A DNA stretch of 64,000 nt from Pinus tabuliformis (lineage: Eukaryota > Streptophyta > Pinopsida > Pinales > Pinaceae): assembly GCA_031772625.1 (NCBI GenBank), contig CM062814.1, positions 821,632,757-821,696,756 of the forward strand. The letters are read 5' to 3'. This document shows, in pieces, positions 24,948 through 36,304 of this stretch. Position numbers and translations under genes: made by a program. The notes beneath the pieces are model-generated. The model worked only from the letters and a program-made list of their open reading frames with translations, did not search any database and was not told the origin of the DNA. Position 1 is the stretch's first letter, and each line of letters starts with the position of its first letter.

Positions 24948-27900
24948 ATGAGCAACTACGAGAAAGAAGCATCAATCAGGCCACCAATTTTTGATGGGAC
25001 AAATTTCAATTATTGAGGTAAGAGTTACTGCATATCTTCAATCTCTTGGTACAGAAGTTTGGACAATTGTAGAAACAGGCTATGCTTTTCCTTCAGCTAC
25101 TCCTACAGATCCAGCTGAGAAAAAGCAGTATGTGAAACATGCAAAAGTAGTCAGTACTCTATTAGGAAGTATATCCCAAACAGAATTCATGAAGGTCATG
25201 CACTGCAAATCAGCAAAAGAGATATGGGACAAAATGATCACTAGCTATGAAGGAGATGAACAGGTAAAAAACAGTAACTTCAAAATCTCAGGATTCAATA
25301 TGAGACTCTCAGATGTATAATGATGAAGTGTGGCTAATTATTTTTTTCGGGTAGATGAGATTGTTAATTGTATGAAAAATTTTGGGTGAAGAAATAAAAG
25401 ACTATAGTAGTTCAAAGATTCTAAGCTCATTTCCCCCAAGTTTGAATCTAAAGTATCTGCAATAGAAGAAAAGGAAAATCTCGTTGTTCTCACTTGTTCA
25501 GCTAATGGATTCTAACTGCTTATGAAATGAGAAAGGGAGGTCCATCAGACAGAAGGGAAGCTGCTTTTAGGCATCAGGAAAAGAAGATTATATGAAGTAA
25601 GCCATGTTCAGAAGAAGAGGAAGAAGAATCAAATTTTGTCAGAAATCTTCAAAGGGGTTCTGGAAGGTTCAGAGGTAAGTACCTTTCAAATGCTTTGCTT
25701 GTGGAAGAGTAGGTCTTATGCTGCAAATGTCCTTATAAGGATAAAGGAAAAGAACCTGCTAGATGGAACAAGAAACAAAGTGCAAATAAGAAAAGCTACT
25801 ACACATGAAGATAGTGATGGCTTATCAACAGTGATGAAGATGAACAAGGTAATAAATATAAGCTGTTAATGGCATTTGAAGATGATGATTATGAGGATGC
25901 TGTAGATGTGGATAATCTCTATGATGAAATTTACTAGACTCAAGAGATGCATAGAAGAAAAGATTGTGATATTTGATACTTTGCAATTTCAAATTGATGA
26001 AAAGGAAAAACATCTTGAAAAACTAGAAGGTGAAATTGTTGGTCTCAGAAGGAAATGAGAGAAAACAAAGCTATTAATCTTAGTTTGTCAAAGGATCTGA
26101 AACTTTGGATGAGATTATCAATGTGCAGCGGTCTCGCTCTAAACAAGACAGGTTTGGGCTATATAATGGAGAAACCTCTCAAGCATCCACCTCAAAAAGT
26201 TATTGATGCAGCAAGAAGAAATGTGCAAGAAGAACAATGAAGATAATCAGGTCAGCAGGGACGAATTACAAACAGAACTATCAGGGACAATCCATCTTAA
26301 GGGTGAACAAAAGTACAACAGCCACAGGTAAAATCTTCTCAGTTTGGTTCAGAATAAATGAAATAGAAATTACAATCAGTTGGCTGGTAGATTCAATAAC
26401 GCAGAAAGAAGCTTCTTCAATGGACAATGCTTTTCTTGCCGTAACTTTGGTCACAAAGCAGCTCAATGTGTTGCATATAAAATATCATGACTAGGGAAGC
26501 TCAAAACAAAGAAGTATGACAGGGATTACAAAAAAGGACCTATAACAACTTTTCGGTTCTTGAAAATGAAGTTGAATGTTCTATTTGCAATAATTTTGGT
26601 CATGAAGACTCTGAATGAGGAGCAGGTTTCAGGAGAAAAGGAACAAGCCACAAGCACCAAAACATGGGAATAAAGGAACCTCAAACAGAAAGATGATGGG
26701 ATAGCATTTTATGCAGATGGACAGGAAAATCTATGGTACATTGAGTGGATGTTCGAAACATATGACAGGTGATAGAAAAAACTTGAATCTTATCTTACTT
26801 TAGAAAAGGGAAAGAAAGTTTCTTTTGGAATTGATTCTCCTGCAACTATAAAAGGAAAAGGTATTGTCCTTTGAAAGAAAAGGTCAAGGCTGGAATTGTT
26901 TTGTTGTTGATGGATTGAAGCATAATCTATAAGTGTCAGCCAGATGTGTGATCAAAAAACGAGGTTATTTTCAGATCGAATGGATGTCTTGTTCGTGATC
27001 TTGATACAGGTAAACAGTTCTCAAAGGCAAAAGAAACTCCAAATAATCTGTACATATTTGAAGAAGGACAACAAACAATGCTATCTTAGCAAGGATGAAG
27101 CATGGTTATGGTCGAAGGTTGACATCTAAGCTTCTCACAAATAAGGAAAGCATGCAAATATCAGGCAGTTCGCGATCTTCCAGATATCAAATTCCAGACA
27201 AACACCATATGAAATCTTGTCAGTTTTGTGGGAAGCAAACCAGGAACTAACTTTCAGAGAAGGAAGGATCAGCTAGCTTGCCTCATGAGCTAGTCCATAA
27301 GATGTATGTGGTCCTTTAGGAAAAGGACACCTCGAGGAGAAGAATATCTGATTTTATTCATTGATGATTTCTCAAGTTTTTTTTGGTTAGGGCTTATGAA
27401 GCAAAATGATGAAGCATTGAAAAATTCAATCCTTCAAGATTGGTTGAAAATGAATCGGACACAAAATTAGTGCCTCAGATTTGACAGAGGTGGGGAGTTC
27501 ACCTCAAATGAATTTTTCGATTCTGCGATGAACATGGGATAAGAAGAGAATCTCTACAGTAGAAAACTCAGCAAAATGGGGTTGTGGAAAGAATGAACAG
27601 AACTATCCAACAAATGGCTGTGCTATGTCGATGAATCAGGTATCCTGCACTTTGGGGTTGAAGCTGCACATGCTGCTGTTATTATTCTTAACAAAACAAA
27701 TGTACGAGTAAACAGCACCCAACACTCATGAGCTTTGGAGTGTAAAACTCCTTCGTGGAAGCACTTCAAAATTTTGGGAGCAAATGTTATATTAAGAATA
27801 TGATGAGCAACTTGGCAAACTTGAACAAGAGCAGATGAGGGCTTGGCATTCTTCTGGTATTCTCCACAAGCAAAGCATACAAGTGCTACAATATACAAGA

Positions 27901-28570
27901 TTGGCAGAATTGTTGACAGTATTGATGTAGTGGTGATGAGAAGGGATATATCCTAGGCAAGTTCATCATGAAGACATTGAAGAAGATGAAGGCTACTTCA
28001 AAGGCGGAAATGATGAAGAAGAAGAACCTCAAGCAGAAGAAGAAGAAATCTCAAGAAGAACCAGAGGAGCAGCAAGAATAGAAGAGAAGATCCATCAGAT
28101 ATGTTCAAAAGAATCATCCGAAACTCAGATTGTGGGGCAGAAGAGCAGGAGTACAACAAGAAGGACACTTGCAGAAGCTTCAAGTATTGGCATTACTCTC
28201 CTCCACTGAACCACAAATGTGAAAGAGGCATGCAAGAAGAATGTTGGGTCAAAGCAATGGTGAAGAACTTGAGCAGATGAAAAGAACAACATTGGGAATT
28301 AGTTCCTAGACCAAAGATAAAATGTAATAGGAACAAAATGGGGTCTTCAAGAATAAATTGATGAAAATGGAGAAGTAATTAGGAACAAGGCCAAACTCGT
28401 TTGTAAAGGGTATGCCAGCAAGAAGGAATAGTTTTTGAAGAGAGCTTTGCTTGTGCAAGACTTGAGGCTATCGAATGTTCCTTGCTCTTCATGCTTTCAA
28501 AATCAAGGTATTTCAAATGGATGTGAAATCAGCTTTCTGAATGGAGACTTGAAGAAGGAGTATTATTGAG
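24948..28570 (+). pseudogene. array unit 2 gag-pol, 5' part only, broken by dense indels
   Basis: The polyprotein runs from the ATG at 24948 to the RT palm, ending in the equivalent of VYIEQ just before 28568. It is about 84 bases shorter than the same segment of unit 5 (43526 to 47229), nearly all through scattered one- or two-base losses. Gag, protease, integrase and early RT are recognisable in fragments across all three frames. At 28568-28570 it jumps into the middle of an LTR, so the rest of RT, RNase H, the 3' UTR and two thirds of an LTR are absent. Confidence 0.85.
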
Positions 28571-29004
28571 AACGAGAGAAGGTTGTAGCCTTCTGCAGGT
28601 TGTAGCCTGCGTACTAGTATAAGGCTGCACCAGTACAAAAAGATTGTAAACTGAAGTTTCATATTAAAGAAAGATAGAGACAACTTGCAGCAGGTGGTTT
28701 TCACCCACATTGGGTTTCCACCTTATATCTTGGTGTTCATGTGTGTGACTTTTGATCTGTTCTGTTATACTGCACCTGTTTACTGTTAATGTGGTGAATA
28801 ATGTCCTGATGCACTTAACTGAAGAATAAGCTGACTAAATTATGAGTTTTCTTCTTATACGCTGTTTTATTTAGTCACAGTAGCGTGTACACGCTGGTTC
28901 ACTTAATGAATGAAGTAGGTATATGTTTCTGAGCATTGAAAAAGTTTGATTGATTGATAATACTGATTCACCCCCCCCCCCCCCTCTCAGTATTATTTCC
29001 AACA
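28568..29004 (+). repeat. LTR fragment (3' third) in the copia array
   Basis: This starts inside the LTR at gagaacgagagaagg, equal to 50287 in LTR5, and ends tatttccaaca, followed by a PBS at 29007. It carries one private change (gtactagtataagg for gtactggtataagg near 28611). Being joined to RT sequence rather than to a PPT, it marks a deletion or a misjoin. Confidence 0.88.
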
Positions 29005-29063
29005 ATTGGTATCAGAGCAGGTCCTTCAGAGAAGCTTGATCGCTTGAAGGTAGATCATTCATC

Positions 29064-32000
29064 ATGAGCAACTACGAGAAAGAAGCATCAATCAGGCCAC
29101 CAATTTTTGATGGGACAAATTTCAATTATTGGAAGGTAAGAGTTACTGCATATCTTCAATCTCTTGGTACAGAAGTTTGGAACATTGTAGAAACAGGCTA
29201 TGCTTTTCCTTCAGCTACTCCTACAGATCCAGCTGAGAAAAAGCAGTAGATGAAACAAATGCAAAAGCAGTCAGTACTCTATTAGGAAGTATATCCCAAA
29301 CAGAATTCATGAAGGTCATGCACTTCAAATCAGCAAAAGAGATATGGGACAAATGATCACTAGCTATGAAGGAGATGAACAGGTAAAACAAGCTAAACTT
29401 CAAACTCTCAGGATTCAATATGAGACTCTCAAGATGTATAATGATGAAAGTGTGGCTAATTATTTTCTTGGTAGATGAGATTGTTAATTGTATGAAAAAT
29501 TTGGGTGAAGAAATAAAAGAGACTATAGTAGTTCAAAAGATTCTAAGATCATTATCCCCAAGTTTGAATCTAAAGTATCTGCAATAGAAGAAAAGGAAAA
29601 TCTCCGTGTTCTCACTATGTCTCAGCTACATGGAATTCTAACTGCTTATGAAATGAGAAAGGGAGGTCCATCAGAGAGAAGGGGAAACTGCTTTTAAGGC
29701 ATCAGGAAAAAGAAGATTACTATGAAGCAAGCCATGTTCCAGAAGAAGAGGAAGAAGAATCAAATTTTGTCAGAAATCTTCAAAGGGGTTCTGGAAGGTT
29801 CAGAGGTAAGCTACCTTTCAAATGCTTTGCTTGTGGAAGAGTAGGTCATTATGCTGCAAAATGTCTTATAAGGATAAAGGAAAAGAACCTGCTAGATGGA
29901 ACAAGAAACAAAGTGCAATAAGAAAAGCTACTACACCCATGAAGATAGTGATGGCTTATCAAACAGTGATGAAGATGAACAAGGTAATAAATATAAGCTG
30001 TTAATGGCATTTGAAGATGATGATTATGAGGATGCTGTAGATGTGGATAATCTCTATGATGAAATTACTAGACTCAAGAGATGATAGAAGAAAAGAATGT
30101 GATCATTGATACTTTGCAATTTCAAATTGATGAAAAGGAAAAACATCTTGAAAAACTAGAAGGTGAAATTGTTGGTCTCAGAAAAGAAATTGAGAAAACA
30201 AAAGCTATTAATCTTAAGTTTGTCAAAGGATCTGAAACTTTGGATGAGATTATCAATGTGCAGCGGTCTCCTCTAAACAAGACAGGTTTGGGCTATAATG
30301 GAGAAACCTCTCAAGCATCCACCTCAAAAAGTTATCTTGATGCAGCAAGAAGAAATGAGCAGAAGAACAATGAAGATAATCAGGTACAGCAGGGACGAAT
30401 TACAAACAGAAACTATCAGGGACAATCCATCTTAAGGGTGAACAAAAGCTACAACCAGCACAGGTAAAAATCTTCTCAGTTTGGTTCAAGAATAAATGAA
30501 AATAGAAATTACAATCAGTTGGCTGGTAGATTCAATAACCGCAGAAGCTTCTTCAATGGACAATGCTTTTCTTGCCATAACTTTGGTCACAAAGCAGCTC
30601 AATGTGTTGCATATAAAACAATCATGACTAGGAAGCTCAAAAACAAAGAAGTATGACAGGGATTACAAAAAGGACTATAACAACTTTTCGGTTCTTGAAA
30701 ATGAAGTTGAATGTTCTATTTGCAATAATTTTGGTCATGAAGACTCTGAATGCAGGAGCAGGTTTCAGGAGAAAAAGGAACAAGCCACAAGCACCAAAAC
30801 ATGGAGAATAAAGGAACCTCAAACAGAAAGATGTGGGATAGCATTTTATGCAGAAGGACAGGAAAATCTATGGTACATTGACAGTGGATGTTCGAAACAT
30901 ATGACAGGTGATAAAGAAAAACTTGAATCTTATTCTACTTTAGAAAAGGGAAAGAAAGTTTCTTTTGGAAATGATACTCCTGCAACTATAAAAGGAAAAG
31001 GTATTGCTCCTTTGAAAGAAAAGGTCAAGGCTGGAAATGTTTTGTATGTTGATGGATTGAAGCATAATCTACTAAGTGTCAGCCAGATGTGTGATCAAAA
31101 AACCGAGGTTATTTTCAGATCGAATGGATGTCTTGTTCGTGATCTTGATACAGGTAAAACAGTTCTCAAAGGCAAAAGAACTCCAAATAATCTGTACATA
31201 TTTGAAGAAGGACAACAACAATGCTATTTAGCAAGGATGAAGAGCACTGGTTATGGCATCGAAGGTTGGGACATCTAAGCTTCTCACAAATAAGGAAAGC
31301 ATGCAAATATCAGGCAGTTCGCGATCTTCCAGATATCAAAATTCCAGACAACACCATATGCAAATCTTGTCAGTTTGGAAAGCAAACCAGAACTAACTTT
31401 CCAGAGAAGGAAGGATCAGCTAGCTTGCCTCTTGAGCTAGTCCATACAGATGTATGTGGTCCATTTAGGAAAAGGACACCTCGAGGAGAAGAATATCTGA
31501 TATTATTCATTGATGATTTCTCAAGGTTTGTTTGGTTAGGGCTTATGAAGCACAAAGATGAAGCATTCGAAAAATTCAAATCCTTCAAAGCATTGGTTGA
31601 AAATGAATCAGGACACAAAATTAAGTGCCTCAGATCTGACAGAGGTGGGGAGTTCACTCAAATGAATTTTTCGATTTCTGCGATGAACATGGGATAAGAA
31701 GAGAATTCTCTACAGCTAGAACTCCTCAGCAAAATGGGGTTGTGGAAAGAATGAACAGAACTATCCAACAAATGGCTCGTGCTATGCTCGATGAATCAGG
31801 TACTCCTGCAACCTTCTGGGGTGAAGCTGCACATGCTGCTGTTATTATTCTTAACAAAACAAATGTCCGAGTAAACAGCACTCAAACACCTCATGAGCTT
31901 TGGAGTGGTAAAACTCCTTCCGTGAAGCACTTCAAAATCTTTGGGAGCAAATGTTATATTAAGAATACTGATGAGCAACTTGGCAAACTTGAACCAAGAG

Positions 32001-32395
32001 CAGATGAGGGCATTCTTCTTGGTTATTCTCCACATAGCAAAGCATACAAGTGCTACAATAAAAGACTTGGCAGAATTGTTGAAAGTATTGATGTAGTGGT
32101 TGATGAGAAGGGATATATTCCTAGGCAAGTTCATCATGAAGACATTGAAGAAGATGAAGGCTACTCTCAAAGGCGGAATGATGAAGAAGAAGAACCTCAA
32201 GAAGAAGAAGAATCTCAAGAAGAACCAGAGGAGCAGACAAGAATAGAAGAGAAGACTCCATCCAGATATGTTCAAAAGAATCATCCAGAAACTCAGATTG
32301 TGGGGCAGAAAGAAGCAGGAGTACAAACAAGAAGGACACTTGCAGAAGCTTCAAGCTACTTGGCATTACTCTCCTCACTGAACCACAAAATGTGA
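29064..32395 (+). pseudogene. array unit 3 gag-protease-integrase, several frameshifts
   Basis: This is the same protein as unit 5 from [13 protein letters not shown] onward. Breaks are single-base changes: an extra base near 29249, losses near 29353, 29470, 29560, 29866, 29918 and 30084, and others up to about 31660. From 30901 long open pieces return: protease to pre-integrase (30901-31278), the integrase zinc region and first catalytic Asp (31221-31697), and the integrase end with the acidic linker (31742-32395). The linker [19 protein letters not shown] stays in frame here, unlike in units 4 and 5. Indel density falls steadily from left to right. Confidence 0.85.
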
Positions 32396-33918
32396 AAGAG
32401 GCATGCAAGGATGAATGTTGGGTCAAAGCAATGGATGAAGAACTTGAGCAGATCGAAAAGAACAACACTTGGGAATTAGTTCCTAGACCAAAAGATAAAA
32501 ATGTAATAGGAACAAAATGGGTCTTCAAGAATAAATTGAATGAAAATGGAGAAGTAATTAGGAACAAGGCCAAACTCGTTTGTAAACGGTATGCACAGCA
32601 AGAAGGAATAGATTTTGAAGAGAGCTTTGCTCCTGTGGCAAGACTTGAGGCTATCCGAATGTTCCTTGCCCTCTCAAGCTTTCAAAACTTCAAGGTATTT
32701 CAAATGGATGTGAAATCAGCCTTTCTGAATGGAGACTTAGAAGAAGAAGTATATATTGAGCAGCCAGATGGTTTCATTCTTGGGAATGATCCAAACCTTG
32801 TATGCAGATTAAAAAAGGCTCTCTATGGACTCAAACAAGCTCCAAGGGCTTGGTACTATCGGTTGGACAAATATCTTCACCAACAAGGCTTTTCAAAAGG
32901 ATCAACAGATAGCAATCTCTATATAAAAGTTGAAAATAACAAATTGCTAATTCTTGTTGTTTATGTAGATGATATTATCTTTGGCAGCAATGAGGAGACT
33001 ATGAGTCAAAACTTTGCCTCGGTTATGCAGAAAGAATTCGAAATGTCACTACTTGGAGAATTGACATATTTTCTTGGATTGCAAATTCAACAAAATGAAG
33101 GAGGTATCTTCTTGTCTCAAACCAAATACCTCAAGCAGATCTTGAAGAAGTATGGCATGGAAGAGTCAAAGCCAGTATGTACACCCATGGTTACAGGATG
33201 CAGCCTCAGTGCAAATGATGAATCAGCAGCAGTTCACCAACCCACTTATAGATCCATGATTGGGAGTTTGCTCTATTTGACAGGTACCCGACCAGATATT
33301 ACACATGCAGTAGGAATTGTTGGAAGATTTCAAGCCAACCCAAAGGAAACTCATCTTCAGGCAGTCAAAAGAATCTTCAAGTATCTTCAAGGGACCCAAA
33401 ACTATGGCTTATGGTATCCTAGAGATACAGATCTCACTCTTCATGCTTACACAGATGCAGATTGGGCTGGAAGTGTGGATGATAGGAAAAGCACAAGTGG
33501 TGGTGCTTTCTTCATGGGTTCCAGATTAGTATCTTGGTTCAGCAAGAAACAGAGTTCGATTGCCTTATCTACAGCTGAAGCAGAATATGTGGCTGCGGCA
33601 TCTTGTTGCACACAACTTCTTTGGATGATGCAGACCTTGCAGGACTTTCAAATCACTTGCACTCCACCAGTTTCTATCTTATTTGATAATACTAGTGCAA
33701 TCAGCATTTCAAAGAATCCAGTCATGCACTCAAAGACCAAGCACATACCAATCAAGTACCATTTTCTCCGGGAACAAGTGCTTGAGCAGAAGGTCAAGTT
33801 GGAGTATGTTACTTCTAAGGAACAAGTTGCTGATATTCTCACAAAACCACTGCCCAGGGAAACTTTTGAATATCTCAGACAAAAGCTGGGAGTAGTTGAT
33901 GCTTCATCCTGCTGTTGA
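32392..33918 (+). CDS. array unit 3 reverse transcriptase-RNase H open frame
   Basis: An intact open stretch of 508 codons encodes the Ty1/copia RT and RNase H. RT begins near [20 protein letters not shown]. It has the catalytic [32 protein letters not shown] and [11 protein letters not shown]. RNase H shows [29 protein letters not shown] and the closing ADILTKPL. The frame starts at an internal Met because a base is missing near 32374, so this is the C-terminal part of the gag-pol polyprotein rather than a separate gene. Variants EESFAPV and FDNTSA are shared with unit 1 and differ from units 4-5 (EETFAPV, CDNTSA). Confidence 0.9.
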   Translation: MKEACKDECWVKAMDEELEQIEKNNTWELVPRPKDKNVIGTKWVFKNKLNENGEVIRNKAKLVCKRYAQQEGIDFEESFAPVARLEAIRMFLALSSFQNFKVFQMDVKSAFLNGDLEEEVYIEQPDGFILGNDPNLVCRLKKALYGLKQAPRAWYYRLDKYLHQQGFSKGSTDSNLYIKVENNKLLILVVYVDDIIFGSNEETMSQNFASVMQKEFEMSLLGELTYFLGLQIQQNEGGIFLSQTKYLKQILKKYGMEESKPVCTPMVTGCSLSANDESAAVHQPTYRSMIGSLLYLTGTRPDITHAVGIVGRFQANPKETHLQAVKRIFKYLQGTQNYGLWYPRDTDLTLHAYTDADWAGSVDDRKSTSGGAFFMGSRLVSWFSKKQSSIALSTAEAEYVAAASCCTQLLWMMQTLQDFQITCTPPVSILFDNTSAISISKNPVMHSKTKHIPIKYHFLREQVLEQKVKLEYVTSKEQVADILTKPLPRETFEYLRQKLGVVDASSCC

Positions 33919-34729
33919 AGCTTGTCTGTTCTACAAGAAAAGTTGGTATACGCAAGTTACGAAAGGTATATACGCGTATACACGCGGATTTAGGCTGGGA
34001 AAGTCGCGTGTATGGTGTACGCTTGTTGCAGAGAGTATATCCGCGTCCATACGCTGTTTCATGCAGGAGAAATCGCGTATATGAAGTTCTGAACAGCAAG
34101 GGCAAACTCTGGAGTTCTGAACAGCAATGGGTATGTCAGAATTCTTCAGGCACGGTTTCAGGGGGTGCAGCAGGCACAGGTTCAGGGGGAGCAGCTTAAA
34201 AGTCTCATAAAGCATTGTTGGCATTCAGATGTTTTGGTTGTTGATTTCAGGAAAAGGAGCTCAGAAAGAAATCCTGGTTGCTGATCTAAAAAGATGTTAT
34301 CATATGCTGCTGGTGACTTTCATAAGTCTTGGTCTAGATCTGTTGTCTCTATGTCATGTATCTCTCTTGTGATATCTCTTTTATGGTGTCAAGGTCATGT
34401 AACGGCCTATGTTGGTTTCCCCACTATGCCTGGGATGAATGATGTAATATAATTGATTGTTTCTGATGTGTCCCCTCTTGGTAGGGAGTATGGATGTATG
34501 TAGTGAGTCTTTTGGTGATAGAAAGGTCCCTTATGGTGTATAAGTCTTGGTTCTTGTTGAAGATCATCTTTTGCAGATCTTGCCTATAGTCAGGGGGAGC
34601 ATGTTTCAGCACAGCCAAGCAGAGGTATCAGCATGTTCTCAGGGGGAGCACAGCCCTTTGCCCTTGATGACAAAGGGGGAGAATGATTCTAAGGATTTGA
34701 AGGTTGCCATCAAGTCCAAAGGGGGAGAT
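33919..34729 (+). other. 3' UTR and polypurine tracts, array unit 3
   Basis: This non-coding stretch holds the palindromic tatacgcgtatacacgcgg-type cluster (33948-34082), a 28-bp direct repeat of gttctgaacagcaa, agggggag tracts and the PPT abutting LTR3. No gene is supported. Confidence 0.8.
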
Positions 34730-36245
34730 TGTTGGCATTTTGGCTCAGGTATGGCGCTATGATACAGGTGTTGTCCTTGATGGCAACTCTCTTTGATGAC
34801 AGACCTCCGTTCAGTCTACAGAATGAAGAAGAAATCTCATATACGCAGGTTAATTAAGTCCAAGTTGCGTATACACGCTGGTGATATGCATAGTAAGTCG
34901 CGTATACGCAGGAGAGCTATATAATAAGTCGCGTATACACGCAGATGAATGAACAGAAAAGTGCGTATATGTCGGGAAGTTTCCTTTTGGTCCATGGTAG
35001 TTAGTCCTCGGTACTTGTGCCCATGTCTTTGGACCAAAGTACCTCGACAGTCGTGTAGATCTCTAGTTTTGAAGTTGATGGTTTTGGATTTCTATGGTTT
35101 TGGCTCTTGGTATTGAGCAAGGCCTAAGGCTATATAAGGAGAAGAAGATCATTAGGCAAGATCATCTTTTGAAAAAGGCTTGAATATCTGAAAAAGAAAG
35201 AGATCTGATATGCAGGTTCTGGGTTGCTTGATCTAAGCCAAGGAGAGATCACATCGGTTGATGGAAGACTAGATCTAAGTATAGATCGGGATCTAATGGT
35301 TTGAAATGCACTATCATGATATATTATGCGTATTTCTAGATCTGCATACTGTCGCAATGTTATGTTCTGGGTCTAACTGATGTCTGGTACAGCTGCAAAT
35401 TGAGAGAGTTTATTTTTAGATCTGTACGCAGGTTGGCTTCGGTAAAAGAGCGTGTATACGCGGGTTTTTCTCATTGAAGTAGCGTATATCTTTTGAAGCT
35501 TGATTTTGGGTTTACAGTCGGGTCTGACTGTTATTGCAGAGTTCTGTAGTCTGCTCTGTGTTCTGGTAACTGGTGATTGACAGGGTTCAGTGGTTCAGTG
35601 ATTCAAAGTTTGGTTGTTTTATGCTTCAATGATCTGTTATGAAAGGTGAATGAATTGTGGTCTTCAGATTGTAATGTTGTGCTTCAGGAATATCCAGTCT
35701 GAAAATGTATGAAAAGTGGTATCTGAAAGAAAGAAGATTGTAGGTCAGCACCTACGTACTAGTATCTTGGCTAGTACAAGAGCAAAGGGGGTTGGAGCTC
35801 CCTTCCAAGGAAGTTTGGAGAACGAGAGAAGGTTGTAGCCTTCTGCAGGTTGTAGCCTGCGTACTGGTATAAGGCTGCACCAGTACAAAAAGATTGTAAA
35901 CTGAAGTTTCATATTAAAGAAAGATAGAGACAACTTGCAGCAGGTGGTTTTCACCCACATTGGGTTTCCACCTTATATCTTGGTGTTCATGTGTGTGACT
36001 TTTGATCTGTTCTGTTATACTGCACCTGTTTACTGTTAATGTGGTGAATAATGTCCTGATGCACTTAACTGAAGAATAAGCTGACTAAATTATGAGTTTT
36101 CTTCTTATACGCTGTTTTATTTAGTCACAGTAGCGTGTACACGCTGGTTCACTTAACTGAAGTAGCGTATATGTTTCTGAGCATTGAAAAAGTTTGATTG
36201 ATCTGATAATACTGATTCCCCCCCCTCTCAGTATTATTTCCAACA
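34730..36245 (+). repeat. LTR3 of the copia array
   Basis: This is 1516 bp long, starts tgttggcatt and ends tatttccaaca. It is almost identical to LTR4 and LTR5 apart from a shorter poly-C tract near 36218-36225. The TATA-like tatataa is at 35131-35137. Confidence 0.92.
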
Positions 36246-36304
36246 ATTGGTATCAGAGCAGGTCCTTCAGAGAAGCTTGATCGCTTGAAGGTAGATCATT
36301 CATC

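Noticed and set aside
34837..35037. Minus frames in each LTR (also 16251, 42056, 49307 and the 71-codon frames near 35745 and 42963)
   Set aside because: They are conserved only as part of LTR identity and include the palindromic motifs; no start context, no motif.
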